A stretch of DNA of 64,000 nt from Skeletonema tropicum (taxonomy: Eukaryota; Bacillariophyta; Thalassiosirophyceae; Thalassiosirales; Thalassiosiraceae), in contig CM074135.1 in assembly GCA_037178625.1 (NCBI GenBank), positions 2,668,001-2,732,000 of the forward strand. Direction: 5' to 3'. The position numbers were made by a program, and so were the translations under genes. Each line of letters starts with the position of its first letter. Positions within the stretch are counted from its first letter, which is position 1. The notes beneath the pieces were generated by a model. The model ran no database searches. It was not told the origin of the DNA and worked only from the letters and a program-made list of their open reading frames with translations. Of this stretch, positions 51,801-60,235 are shown piece after piece.

Positions 51801-52507
51801 GAAAAACTGTCGAAGTAGAAATCATTGATAAAACTTCCGCTACAGTTTCCCACCTCTTGAATAAGTGCTGGTTAAGTCGTTATCCGCGCCCGAAGTATTT
51901 GGTGTGTGATAATGGTTCTGAATTCGAACTGCATCTGAAGGATCTGTGTGAACAGTATCAGATTGGACGTAAGCCGACTACCAGTAAAAATCCGCAAGCT
52001 AATGCGATTTTAGAACGAGTTCACGGAGTCTTTAACGACATGCTCCGCACCTCGGGCCTCGACGACGATGATACCGTCGATGGCCACCGAATTGACCAAT
52101 TTATCACAAATGCTGCATGGGCAATTCGATCTACTTACCACACCGTGCTCAAGGCTACTCCTGGTGAAGCAATTTTTGGACGTGATATGTTATTTGACAT
52201 TCCGTTCGTCGCTGACTGGAGTGAGATAGGTCGCCGCCGACAAGAGCTCGTGGACAGGAACAACGCCAGAGAAAACAAAAGGCGTCTCCCATATGACTAT
52301 GTTCCAGGGAGTAAGTGCTTAATCATCAGTGAGATCAATGGTGAAAAGCAGCACAAAGCTTTAGACAAGAATGAGGGACCGTATGTGGTCACAAATGTCT
52401 TTACTAATGGTACTGTCCGTATTCAACGTGGTTCCGTCAATGAACGAATCAATATCCGACGACTTACCCCCTTCTTTGAGGCAGAAGAAGCAAACGATGC
52501 AAGTTAG
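48890..52507 (+). CDS. pol: Pol polyprotein of the Ty3/gypsy element
   Basis: The 1205-aa protein has an aspartic protease (LLLDSGADDD, about 88-97), a reverse transcriptase (SFVIPKSDGTVRFLSDFRQLN, then AYIDDLL near 445), RNase H (FTDAS near 603, YTDHQN, later VADAISRLD) and an integrase: a zinc HHCC site (YHHYLQHPGT..CPRCQKSK, about 853-895), a DDE core (HCDLIGP near 920, CDNGSEF near 1005, ERVHG near 1041) and a C-terminal GPY/F module (NEGPYVVTNV). All catalytic residues are present and no stop interrupts. The first ATG is 48890, but codons are open from the gag TGA in the same frame, so production by stop readthrough is possible as well as by separate initiation. Confidence 0.93.
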   Translation: MENSNLKVNNESDSYERSVKRRKPNTIDFDLYNLDHSPIKGVIPDWSGVKDMHASLRQKVIRGNGLKTVVVAASLTKKGNRNSRPLVLLLDSGADDDIIFLPDEEVKTFDPIPLAHPNVWTTSNGQFNTGEVAELSFLLPEYSQSKIMSCTADIRRIHNRRSVQYDAIIGVKTLHAWGVTMHFKEKVLEIDGISRPMKNKDEFKDENVLMNIYNEALEPQSTKEETDRAVKILDAKYEAADLEKIVDENCSHLSRMQRLQLLNLLKKHEKMFSGSLGEWKGEEVHFELKPDVKPFRGRPFDVPQIHKATIMKELQRLIDIGVLEQVQQADWLSPSFVIPKSDGTVRFLSDFRQLNKALVRRPFPLPKVSGMLQQMEGFTFASAIDLNMGYYHLKLDLETMKICAIVFPWGIYRYKRLPMGVACSPDIFQSKMSSLFAELDYVQAYIDDLLCLSKGTFEDHLEKLDVVLQKLSDAGLQVNAAKSKFAAVEIDYLGYHLTKQGIAPQHSKVAAILALKPPRNVKDLRRCLGIIQYYRDLWVSRTQLLAPLTDLVGECGTTKRSTKKKPPWRWEQVHQDAFDEIKKVIARDVILAYPNFGEEFTIFTDASTRQLGGVITQNNRPIAFFSRKLTAAQMKYTVTELELLSIVELLKEFKGMLLGQKLVIYTDHQNLVRDSLGSTSDRVQRWNLLLNEYGADIRYIKGVDNTVADAISRLDYCPKINPHPEDELDSKGNFRPEYSHRKWNKLVSLFSHYQNDDECVLDREDVIEPKDCMSHVFANSAADDEEIYPVTVKEIADAQREDPKMKHIFERPGADSRNQKMIIDDTVVLVRKDRPSARPKLIIPEKLQSKVLMWYHHYLQHPGTDRMEGTIGAVMYWRGMSAQIRRLCKYCPRCQKSKARKRKYGQLPPKDAIVVPWQTLHCDLIGPTTIKSKDGTEMDFMCLTMIDAATGWFEIVELPNRMIEKKCPRTGKTVEVEIIDKTSATVSHLLNKCWLSRYPRPKYLVCDNGSEFELHLKDLCEQYQIGRKPTTSKNPQANAILERVHGVFNDMLRTSGLDDDDTVDGHRIDQFITNAAWAIRSTYHTVLKATPGEAIFGRDMLFDIPFVADWSEIGRRRQELVDRNNARENKRRLPYDYVPGSKCLIISEINGEKQHKALDKNEGPYVVTNVFTNGTVRIQRGSVNERINIRRLTPFFEAEEANDAS

Positions 52508-52807
52508 AATGAATAGCTTGGGGGAGTGTATAGCTTTAATAACCTAGAAATTAGAAGAATTATTCCAACACATCAACACTATTTCAAATTAGACAACAGT
52601 TGATTTGATCAAACCCTATCATAAGCTTACACACACGTCAGCCTTGGCTTCTCGTGTCTTTTGTCGCAAACCAGTCTTACAGTCTTACACGTACACGTCA
52701 CCGGTATTCAAGAAAATGCCGTACGCACTCCTCTATGAGAGTAATTTTTCCCACAGGGTTTTTCTCTCAGTGAGCCCACTGTTAAATCCGAACAGCACGG
52801 GGGAGAG
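52508..52807 (+). other. Element 3' untranslated region and polypurine tract
   Basis: 300 bases from the pol stop to the 3' LTR. It ends in the purine run GGGGGAGAG immediately before TGTAATAG, as needed for plus-strand priming. A second run, TTGGGGGAGTG, lies near 52519. Confidence 0.7.
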
Positions 52808-53146
52808 TGTAATAGTCAAGTAGCATACTACCTTTAGGTACGTATGTATCTGTGACCATACGGATACGTGCTCGCTAAGCTATCGCTTATCGAGATCTCT
52901 CTGCCTGACGCATGCCGCTCTGGATTCTGACTACGTGGAAGTAGTCAGCCTCGTGAATCGTTACTAAGGTTCTACGTCTTGGAATTAGTACGATTCTGTC
53001 CTGTAGCTCTGAGCCCCTCATCTTCCATGAGCAAGCTCAACCGCTAGCAGCAGCTCTCTCCTTCGAAGAGCTCACAACTACTCCAAATACGTAAATTAAT
53101 ACTGTATTCATCGTCGTTGTCATTACACATCTATTAGCCTGTGTCA
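52808..53146 (+). repeat. 3' LTR
   Basis: Second 339-bp LTR, with no difference from the 5' LTR seen. Confidence 0.95.
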
Positions 53147-53151
53147 GCAAG

Positions 53152-54494
53152 AGCAAGAGCCAGAATAATTTCAAAGCCAATCAATTGAGACCAAAATACA
53201 AATTGATCACCATTAACATTCGAATGGTCTGTTTAAGCTTTATCAATTAGTGCTTATACCACATTCGTCAACTTCATCTCAAACTCAAAATCCAAAATAT
53301 ATGATACTGCTCGGGGTTGTACTAGTAGTGTACTTGATTGTGCCAGTTATTTTGAAAGGAGGGTACTATTACATTATTCCTGGCAAGAAAATATCCCAAT
53401 CTATTGCATCCATAATCCTATCGCTGTCGCATTCTCTACTTTTTCGAATCATGTCAGATGTCAGCTTGTTGGCACAGTGACGTGACAAAGAAGACAATAT
53501 AATTCAGAAGCAGAAGATCACTAGAGAAATGATGGTAGGGTTAGGGTGTAGTTTAGACCAACACTTGCCCAACGCTAGCCCACTTTCCCAGTTCATGAGA
53601 TTGCTGGCCAACTCTACCATTGGAAGTGGTATGAAAGGCCGCCGGAGCTCCTACTACTACAAGTAATGCACCAAAAGAACGCAAAATATATATTCGTTTC
53701 CGATGGACACAACATCAACCAAACCCAAACTTCTTCGATGAAAGAGTGTAATATCGCTGCAATGTAGTGTTATTACCATTCATTATAATTATACTCGTCA
53801 ATATTATTGACAATGTGTAGAAAGCCGCAATTTTGTTTCTTTAGTCCATGAGGTTGATTGTTATATATTCTTGATCTTGATAATCTTGATGTGGAATCAC
53901 CGGTGGAATAATCGTTATGTCAGTTATCATTATCAGTAATTCCAAACGATTTTGACTTATTCAAGTCCCAAGAGACGTCCAACGTATGTTGTATATATTC
54001 ATTGACCGTGATGCGGTCCTTTTATTCGACACGTAATACTTATTATACGGCCTTTATAGACTTGGTCGGAGAGATTTGTCTCAGATTTTGCTCTGCCTAT
54101 TGAAACAATAACAATAATAATTTCTCCCAGATTGTGCCGCCCACGACTGTACCCGCATCTGGCTTGCAGTGACAAGAGTATTCTCATAACATCGATGTTA
54201 TTGGTAGGTGTGCGGAGAGTAGGCTTAGCTAGCAGCGGAGGCTACTTCTTATTATCAATGCTTTTGATGTGCCTGCATGCAGAAAGCTTAGCAAATCGGA
54301 GGATACTCGGCTACGAAGATATTCAATTTCACGTAGGAATTCATACTTATTTTAGCGGGCAAAAAACTTCGGCGGTCCGATGAGATGCTTTCTGCTTTCT
54401 GGTGTGTTCTTAAAAGCTCTTTCACCATAGGTACTCATTTCTCTTCTCTACGTGGGAATAGGTATTCCTTTGGTGGGAAATCCAATCAAAATAT
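53152..54494. other. 1.3-kb region upstream of gene A
   Basis: No convincing gene. A 76-codon frame at 53250 has one hydrophobic segment but no supporting feature. ACGTAGGAATTCATA at 54331-54345 resembles the shared promoter motif. From about 54355 the sequence is paralogous to 58430 onwards, including ACGTGGGAATAGGTATTCC. Confidence 0.5.
54331..54345 (+). promoter_or_regulatory. ACGTAGGAATTCATA motif upstream of gene A
   Basis: It matches the shared ACGTAGGAATCAATA over its first ten bases and is followed by CTTATTTT. It lies 164 bases before the longest possible ATG. Confidence 0.35.
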
Positions 54495-55478
54495 TTGAAT
54501 GCATCCAAAAGTGTCCAAGACATGCTCGATGCGATGATAATGGATTTCATCTTCAACTGCACACCACTGTACCAAATATTTGAACATGCTCATGCAACTG
54601 TACTTCATCAAATATTGATATTGGTAGTATCGTTGCCTGAAAACCCACCTCCCTATTACGTAAGAATGAATCCGCTGAGAAAGAATCATCATCACTGGCT
54701 GCTGCCGATTCGGAAGAGTCAAAGACAAAGACAAAGGAGCAAAGAGCAGCAGCCGGAAGTGGTGCCAGCGTCATCATCGCAGCATCAGGATGACGGATGC
54801 TCCGAAGAGACGCCGCCACTGATCAAGCAGCTGCCGCATCGTCAAACTTCAACACCGCCACCGCCATCCAAAACTATCAATAGTAATAGTACAGAATCTG
54901 TACGATCTCTCAAAGTCAAAGATCCAAAGCTTATCAAGGGGCAACGACGTCCTGAATCACCATCCAATGGATCAGCCACGACATACAACTTTTTCACCCC
55001 CACCAGAAAGAAATCTTCCCCGACACCACTAACACTAACACCTGAAACACACAAGATTACAATCTGCACAATATCTTCCACTCCATCTTCCAACAACTCA
55101 GCTATGAATGAGTCATCATCAATTCGAAAGGCATATTATGGAGAGCGCAGACAATCGACAGGGAAGAAAACTTCTTGCGGTGGCGAATTGCACGATGTAC
55201 TGGAAGATGCTCACCTCTGTGGCATGTACTTTTGTGGAGAATTCCTTGACGTACCCAAGAATACTAAACACAATGAGAACACTGCTGCTGCACAGATTGT
55301 CAAGACAAGTAGTAGAAGTAGAGAAGAGCGAAGGAGGGAGATGGATGATACATTTCTTGGAAAGATGATTCAGTGTGAATGTGGGGATGTAGGTGACAGT
55401 TGTGGTACTAGTGGAGATTATGTGTTCTTTTTCAGTGATGAGGAGCGAGATGAATACTGCGGAGAGTTGACATATTAA
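54495..55478 (+). CDS. Unrecognised Ser/Thr/Pro-rich protein, copy A
   Basis: I do not recognise the family. The frame is 327 codons from ATG 54495, but only the part from about 54740 (QQPEVVPASS) is conserved as protein in copy B, so the true start may be later or in another exon; ATG 54666 is one option. Visible features are a low-complexity Ser/Thr/Pro region with SSTPSSNNSAM, a conserved core AYYGERRQS, LHDVLEDAHLCGMYFCGEFL, REERRREMDDTFLGKMIQCE, and a final module DSCGTSGDYVFFFSDEERDE. Conserved Cys residues and an acidic tail suggest a small regulatory protein, which is inference only. It diverges from the ligase, with the LTR element between them. Confidence 0.65.
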   Translation: MNASKSVQDMLDAMIMDFIFNCTPLYQIFEHAHATVLHQILILVVSLPENPPPYYVRMNPLRKNHHHWLLPIRKSQRQRQRSKEQQPEVVPASSSQHQDDGCSEETPPLIKQLPHRQTSTPPPPSKTINSNSTESVRSLKVKDPKLIKGQRRPESPSNGSATTYNFFTPTRKKSSPTPLTLTPETHKITICTISSTPSSNNSAMNESSSIRKAYYGERRQSTGKKTSCGGELHDVLEDAHLCGMYFCGEFLDVPKNTKHNENTAAAQIVKTSSRSREERRREMDDTFLGKMIQCECGDVGDSCGTSGDYVFFFSDEERDEYCGELTY

Positions 55479-55599
55479 ATGATACTTTGACTTTGACTGT
55501 TGATGACTACAATTCATAAATACAACTTGGTCATCGTCTACTAATAATATTTTACTACAATGATGTCATTCTGCATTAAGACAGCTTTCAACCGCTATC

Positions 55600-57195
55600 G
55601 CCACCATAAGTAGCCTTTGCTTTATGTGGAATGAAATGGGTGAGACCCTACCGTCATTGCGTGCAAGGAGGGCATCACGCAGGGGTGCTGTCTGTCTATG
55701 GTGCTATATGGCATCGCATCGCCATTGCTCCGATGCCACGAGCTGAATGGTTGAGGAGAAACGTCCTTGGGGCTCTCCAACCCTGGTATGCTGATTGCTG
55801 ATGATCTCGGCGAAGTTGGTACTGCATCTAATTCCGCTACTATTACTATGCTTCAGCTTCTCAAGGAAAAGGGGCCTCATGTTGGATAGGTACTATCCTG
55901 AACCAGACAAATCCCACTACGTTTGCATGCCGCAGGATGAGGAAGCTGCAAGAGCTGCCTTTAAAGTGGCTGACATAGAATATGAATGGACATATATCGC
56001 GAATTGTGCCGAACATGGGGCCCCTTCTAGCTCCGATCGAAGTTGCCATTAGAGAGAAATTTATCCCACCTCTCTTGGGCATCTCCCACACCCACACGGA
56101 ATTATCTGGTGAGTTGCGTCACCTGCTTTCTTTTAGTGTGAAATATGGGCAATCCGGTTCCCGTATGGTGATGCAGCCGAGAAGGAAGAGTGGGTCAAGA
56201 AGAAAATGGAACAGTGGGTATATTGCGTGGAAGTCCTCGGCAGATGTGCCTACACAGTTACACACAACCCCAGTAATATGCCGCGTTTGTGCTGTCCCTC
56301 CAGAATGAATGGCCCCTTCTTGCTCCGATCGAAGTTGCCATTAGCGAGAAATTTATCCCACCTCTCTTGGGCTTGGGCATCTCCCCATCGGAATTATCTG
56401 GCGAGTTGCGACACCTGCTTTCTCTTAGTGTGAAGGTGAAGTATGCAGGCTTGGCAATCGGGTTCCCAGTGGAACAATCAGCGGGTTGCTTCAAAACGTC
56501 GCGACAGGCGGTGGAACACCTGGTTGACTCGCTTGTTATCGTCGGAAACGCTGTACGAGATCGAGATCCCAAAAGAAAGCGGCAGAGATGGCAAGAATTG
56601 AATCACAGAGGATGAGAAGCAGTTTGATGCTGAGTACTATCTCACCAAGTGGGGAAATGAGAACCAGGTGAGACTGGATGTTGGCTGACGGTTGTCTCAA
56701 TCCCAAACCGCCTCAATGGCAATGGCACGATCCTTTCGGCTGAAGAGTTTCGAGACAACGTACGTCTCCGGTACGACCTCAAGCCGCAGGATATGCCAGA
56801 CCTCTGCGCGATGGATGTGCTGCAAAAATGACGGTGAGTGAAGCATGCTCTCCAATGCAAGGTGGGCGGTCTCGTCCATTGCCGCCACAATGATGTTACG
56901 AGGGAATTTGGCTCCTTGTGCAAGCAAGCCTTAACTCCTGGTGATGCTGAATACTTACAAACCCTTTATCTACACAAGAATTTTCGGCCACAATCAAGTT
57001 CCCTCTGACCGAAACCATACCTACAATTCTACAACTTTGGACGACGCCAAGGTCAAACAGGTTCCTGTCAACTCTAACCCTAACATAGCAACAACAGGCT
57101 ACAAGCTTTTGGGGATGTCCAAAGACGTCCTCATCGTCAATGACTGGAATTATCGAGGCGTGCACTGGGTCTACGTTGTCTTGTCGCGAGGGTAA
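55600..57195 (+). pseudogene. Decayed reverse-transcriptase gene, copy A (3' part)
   Basis: In shifting frames the region reads RT motif B (CKEGITQGCCLSMVLYGIAS near 55656), motif C (LQPWYAD and ADDLGEVG, with a small duplication between them near 55795), LLKEKGPHVG and YYPEPDKSHYVCMPQDEEA, then EEWVKKKMEQWVYCVEVLGR, two tandem versions of APIEVAI.EKFIPPLLG (56030 and 56320), and GLAIGFPVEQSAGCFKTSRQ. The end (GYKLLGMSKDVLIVNDWNYR, stop near 57195) matches the usual C-terminus of this group. The 5' part with motif A is missing. The group is a multicopy algal retroelement RT; I cannot name its clade. Many stops rule out function. Confidence 0.7.
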
Positions 57196-57659
57196 AAGTA
57201 AAAACACTAGCTGGACTCTATCTAATGCTAATGAAACCCTTAGACCTGGAACGCAGCTTTAACAGCTTTCCGGGTATGGTCTCCCATGGGAGTGGGAGAC
57301 CATTTGCTCAATAGGCTCCGTTCTAGTCCCATATCTCTGCGGGATATTGACTTCAGACGGATTTGGTCGGTGATTCTGAAAGCTCTTCTCATTCTCAAGG
57401 TCTATAAATTTGGCATATCAGTGAGACAGGCATCTCAATTGTTGTTGGGCTATGCCCACTCAACTTTCAACTTCCTGACCAACTTTTGCAATATATCTCC
57501 TTTTGAATTTGAACACATGAGATGTGCACCACACAGTGTGGGAGAGTAGCCTCCAAAATCGGCCCAAATTCACAGATTTCTTTGACCAACCTATCAGAAG
57601 GCTTACTAGTATACCAGCTTTCATCAAGCTCATAAATTTTATCTACTAACATGCCTCGA
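57196..57659. other. Spacer after RT relic A
   Basis: No gene recognised. GGTCTCCCATGGGAGTGGGAGACC at 57268-57291 forms a hairpin. Confidence 0.4.
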
Positions 57660-58105
57660 CTATGATCTGGATCTGGTGGTTTTGGTTTTGGCCATTGTGG
57701 TTGTTGCTTGAGAGATGGTTCGCGTTGGTAGTGCGTGGTTGAGGATATCTTTTGATGACATACACCGATCGATGAAAAAAATTATGATCGGCTTTGTCAT
57801 TCCAATTGAAATTTGAAGCCTCTTGTAAAGTCATCTATGAACAAAATCCTACCACCACCACCACCTGACAGCAGTGGACCCAATGCCAATGGACAGCTGT
57901 GGCACCTGTGGCCTCACATTCGATTCGCATCATCGCATCGCCAAAAAAGTGTCCAATTTTTTTTCACCGCCTCTAATTGAGACGGTGATTTGGGGGGAAA
58001 TGAGAATTAGCGTAAGTAAATGTTGTAACTACGCTATTTTTGTCCTCGAACAGGCACTCAGGCAGGGTCGAACAGCAGAAAAAAAACGCCGGCCTCAAGA
58101 TGTAT
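57660..58105 (-). pseudogene. Duplicated 5' end and promoter of the DNA ligase gene
   Basis: From ATG 57761 the minus strand reads MSSKDILNHALPTRTISQAT then TTMAKTKTTRSRS and a stop at 57660. This parallels the ligase N-terminus ([23 protein letters not shown]), including both candidate start codons. The upstream flank to about 58105 also matches 46277-46520 (CACCGATCGA, TTTTTGTCCTCGAACAG, AACGCCGGCC). Everything after the first ~34 codons is missing, so this is a truncated copy. It precedes gene copy B in the same divergent arrangement as ligase and gene A. Confidence 0.82.
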
Positions 58106-58735
58106 CTTGCCTCTAGTAAGCTCAAAGACTCTATTAACGTCCTAATCTAAGTTGAAAATTGTATCATCACTAGAGAAGTTTTGTTTAGATACGACAAGTT
58201 GTTCCCCCTTGACCTTGACCTTGACAAATCTGTGTTGTGTTGTATCATTGATACAGAACGATACACATCTAGAGAAGGTTGGCAAGAAGAGATAAATGTT
58301 CTTACTCTTACTAATAAGTTAGAGTTAGAGTGTCGTCGATCCCCCGATCGAGGCATGCACACAGTGCAAGGAGGAGCTATCAAATTCAGGGTAAGTAAAC
58401 ATGCATAAGATACGCTTTCTGGTGTGTCATCTAAAGAAGGTCGTTTGGTTTGGCGGTCAAAAACTTCGGCTGTCGCGATGCTTTCTGGTGGGCCTGAAGA
58501 AGTTCTTTTGATTATCGGTACTCATTTCTCCTTTCGACGTGGGAATAGGTATTCCCTTGGTGGGAAATCCAATGAGAATGATAAGACTGCATACAAAAGT
58601 TTCCAAGACATGACATGGATTTCATCTGCAACTTAATGCATGCATGCACCATATGTACCAAATATTTGAACATGAGACTGCACTTCATCAACCATTGGTA
58701 GTATCGAGTATCGTTGCCTAAAAACCTACAAATGA
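58106..58735. other. Region upstream of gene copy B
   Basis: From about 58425 it is paralogous to 54355-54670 upstream of gene A (GTGGGAATAGGTATTCC, TACCAAATATTTGAACATG, GGTAGTATCG). 58106-58420 shows no gene. Confidence 0.6.
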
Positions 58736-59908
58736 ATCGAGGAGAATGAGAAAGAATCATCATCACTGGCTGCTGCCGATTCGGAAGAGTCTAAGACAAA
58801 GGAGCAAAGCGTAGATGTAGAGCAGCAGCCCGAAGTGGTGCCAGCGTCATCACCAGCGTCATCATCGCAACATCAGGATCAGGATGACGGATGTACCCAA
58901 GCCCAAGTGACGCCGCCGCTGATCAAGCAGCTGCTGCATCGTCAAACTTCAACACCGCCATCCAAAACTATCAATAGTACAGAATCTGTACGATCTCTCA
59001 AAGATCCAAAGCTTATCAAGGGGCAACGACGTCCTGAATCACCATCCAATGGATTAGCCACGACACACAACATCACCCCCACCAAAAAGAAATCTTCCCC
59101 GACACCACTAACACCTGAAACAAGCAAAAGCAAGATTACAATCTGCACAATATCTTCCACTCCATCTTCCAACAACTCAGCTATGAAGAATGAGTCATCA
59201 TCAATGCGAAAGGCATATTACGGAGAGCGCAGACAATCGAAAGGGAAGAAGACTTGTGGTGGCGCATTGCACGATGTACTGGAAGGTGCTCAGCTCTGTT
59301 GCATGTACTTCTGTAGAGAATTCCTTGGCATTGGCACGCATGATGATGAGACCTATGAGAACACTGCTGCTGCACAGATTGTCGAGACAAGTAATAGAGA
59401 AGAGCGAAGGAGGGAAATGGATGATACATTTCTTGGAAAGATTATTCAGTGTGAATGTGTATGTGGGGATGTAGATGTAGGTGCCAGTTGTGGTACTAGT
59501 GGAGATTATGTGTTCTTTTGCGGTGATGAGGAGGGTGTCGATGATGATGATGATGATGATGAAAAACTAACTGATCGAATTAAGATTAAGAGGATTGCCC
59601 GAGAGGAAGTCAAAAGGGGCAGGCGCCCTCGAAGAGCCGAAAATGGGCGGAATACAAGCGATCGGTCAAGAAGCAAGAACCGCACATCATCCAAGAAACA
59701 GTCAGGCGGCTCGCGTACCAACTCAACCAAGCTGCAACGGCGCTCCATCCTTAGGAAGGCCAACCTCCGCTGGCAGAAAGAATACTCCGACGAGGAAGAA
59801 GAGGAGAACTTGGATGTAGGTGACAGTTGTGGTGCTAGTGGAGCTTATAATGTGTTCTTTTGCAGTGATGAGGAGAGAGATGAATACTTTAGAGAAATGA
59901 AATTTTAA
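58736..59908 (+). CDS. Unrecognised Ser/Thr/Pro-rich protein, copy B, with basic insert
   Basis: Paralogue of copy A, same order of conserved parts: QQPEVVPASS, KLIKGQRRPESPSNG, SSTPSSNNSAM, AYYGERRQSKGKKT, LHDVLEGAQLCCMYFCREFL and REERRREMDDTFLGKIIQCE. The frame is open from 58736 but has no ATG before 59184, so the start codon is lost, lies in another exon, or is not AUG. After CGTSGDYVFFCGDEEG copy B has an extra ~280 bases coding poly-Asp and a strongly basic Arg/Lys/Ser region (RRPRRAENGR, SKNRTSSKKQ), then SILRKANLRWQKEYSDEEEE and a second version of the final module, DSCGASGAYNVFFCSDEERD. The last module is thus repeated. Function unknown. Confidence 0.6.
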   Translation: MEENEKESSSLAAADSEESKTKEQSVDVEQQPEVVPASSPASSSQHQDQDDGCTQAQVTPPLIKQLLHRQTSTPPSKTINSTESVRSLKDPKLIKGQRRPESPSNGLATTHNITPTKKKSSPTPLTPETSKSKITICTISSTPSSNNSAMKNESSSMRKAYYGERRQSKGKKTCGGALHDVLEGAQLCCMYFCREFLGIGTHDDETYENTAAAQIVETSNREERRREMDDTFLGKIIQCECVCGDVDVGASCGTSGDYVFFCGDEEGVDDDDDDDEKLTDRIKIKRIAREEVKRGRRPRRAENGRNTSDRSRSKNRTSSKKQSGGSRTNSTKLQRRSILRKANLRWQKEYSDEEEEENLDVGDSCGASGAYNVFFCSDEERDEYFREMKF

Positions 59909-60235
59909 ATGATACTTTGACTGTTGATGACTACAATTCATAAATACAACTTGGTCATCGCTACTACTACTAATTTACTACAATGATGTCATTTTACATT
60001 TGGTCATCGTCTGTTTCAACCAATAATCATATCTCACATCCCATAAGTTTTTGACTACTCTCAAACCGACAATCCACCATTACGGTTACGGAACCAGTGC
60101 CCAATCAAATCACCAACATATCCATCCCTCACAGCCCAATACACCTCCTGTGGTTTCAACGGGACAACTCCCACATGCACAGAAGGATGATAAACTTCAA
60201 CCTCCTTCACATGAGCAGACCACAAACTTATAGGT
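59909..60235. other. 3' flank of gene copy B
   Basis: The first ~90 bases match the flank of copy A at 55490-55580 (TGATGACTACAATTCATAAA and CTACAATGATGTCATT). The rest shows no gene. Confidence 0.55.

Larger units (their letters stand above)
46758..53151 (+). mobile_element. Complete Ty3/gypsy LTR retrotransposon with 5-bp target duplication
   Basis: The element is 46763-53146 (6384 bp), flanked by GCAAG at 46758-46762 and 53147-53151. Two 339-bp LTRs start TG and end CA and look identical over their full length. Domain order in pol (protease, RT, RNase H, integrase) is that of Ty3/gypsy (Metaviridae), not copia. A purine tract, CACGGGGGAGAG, ends at the 3' LTR (52796-52807). The primer-binding site after the left LTR (ATTTTAAAATAAC) does not match a tRNA end that I can name. 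Intact ORFs and identical LTRs mean very recent insertion. It lies between the ligase and the unrecognised gene at 54.5 kb. Confidence 0.95.

Noticed and set aside
46763..53146. LTR element as a copia (Ty1) type, common in diatoms
   Set aside because: Integrase follows RNase H and carries a GPY/F module, which is the Ty3/gypsy order.
53250..53480. Small hydrophobic ORF of 76 codons
   Set aside because: No homologous copy, motif or promoter supports it, and such frames are expected by chance in AT-rich spacer.
54495..54740. N-terminal 80 residues of gene A as real coding sequence
   Set aside because: In copy B the same DNA is not open in this frame while the downstream part is conserved. A different frame (ESSSLAAADSEES) is open in both, so this stretch is doubtful.
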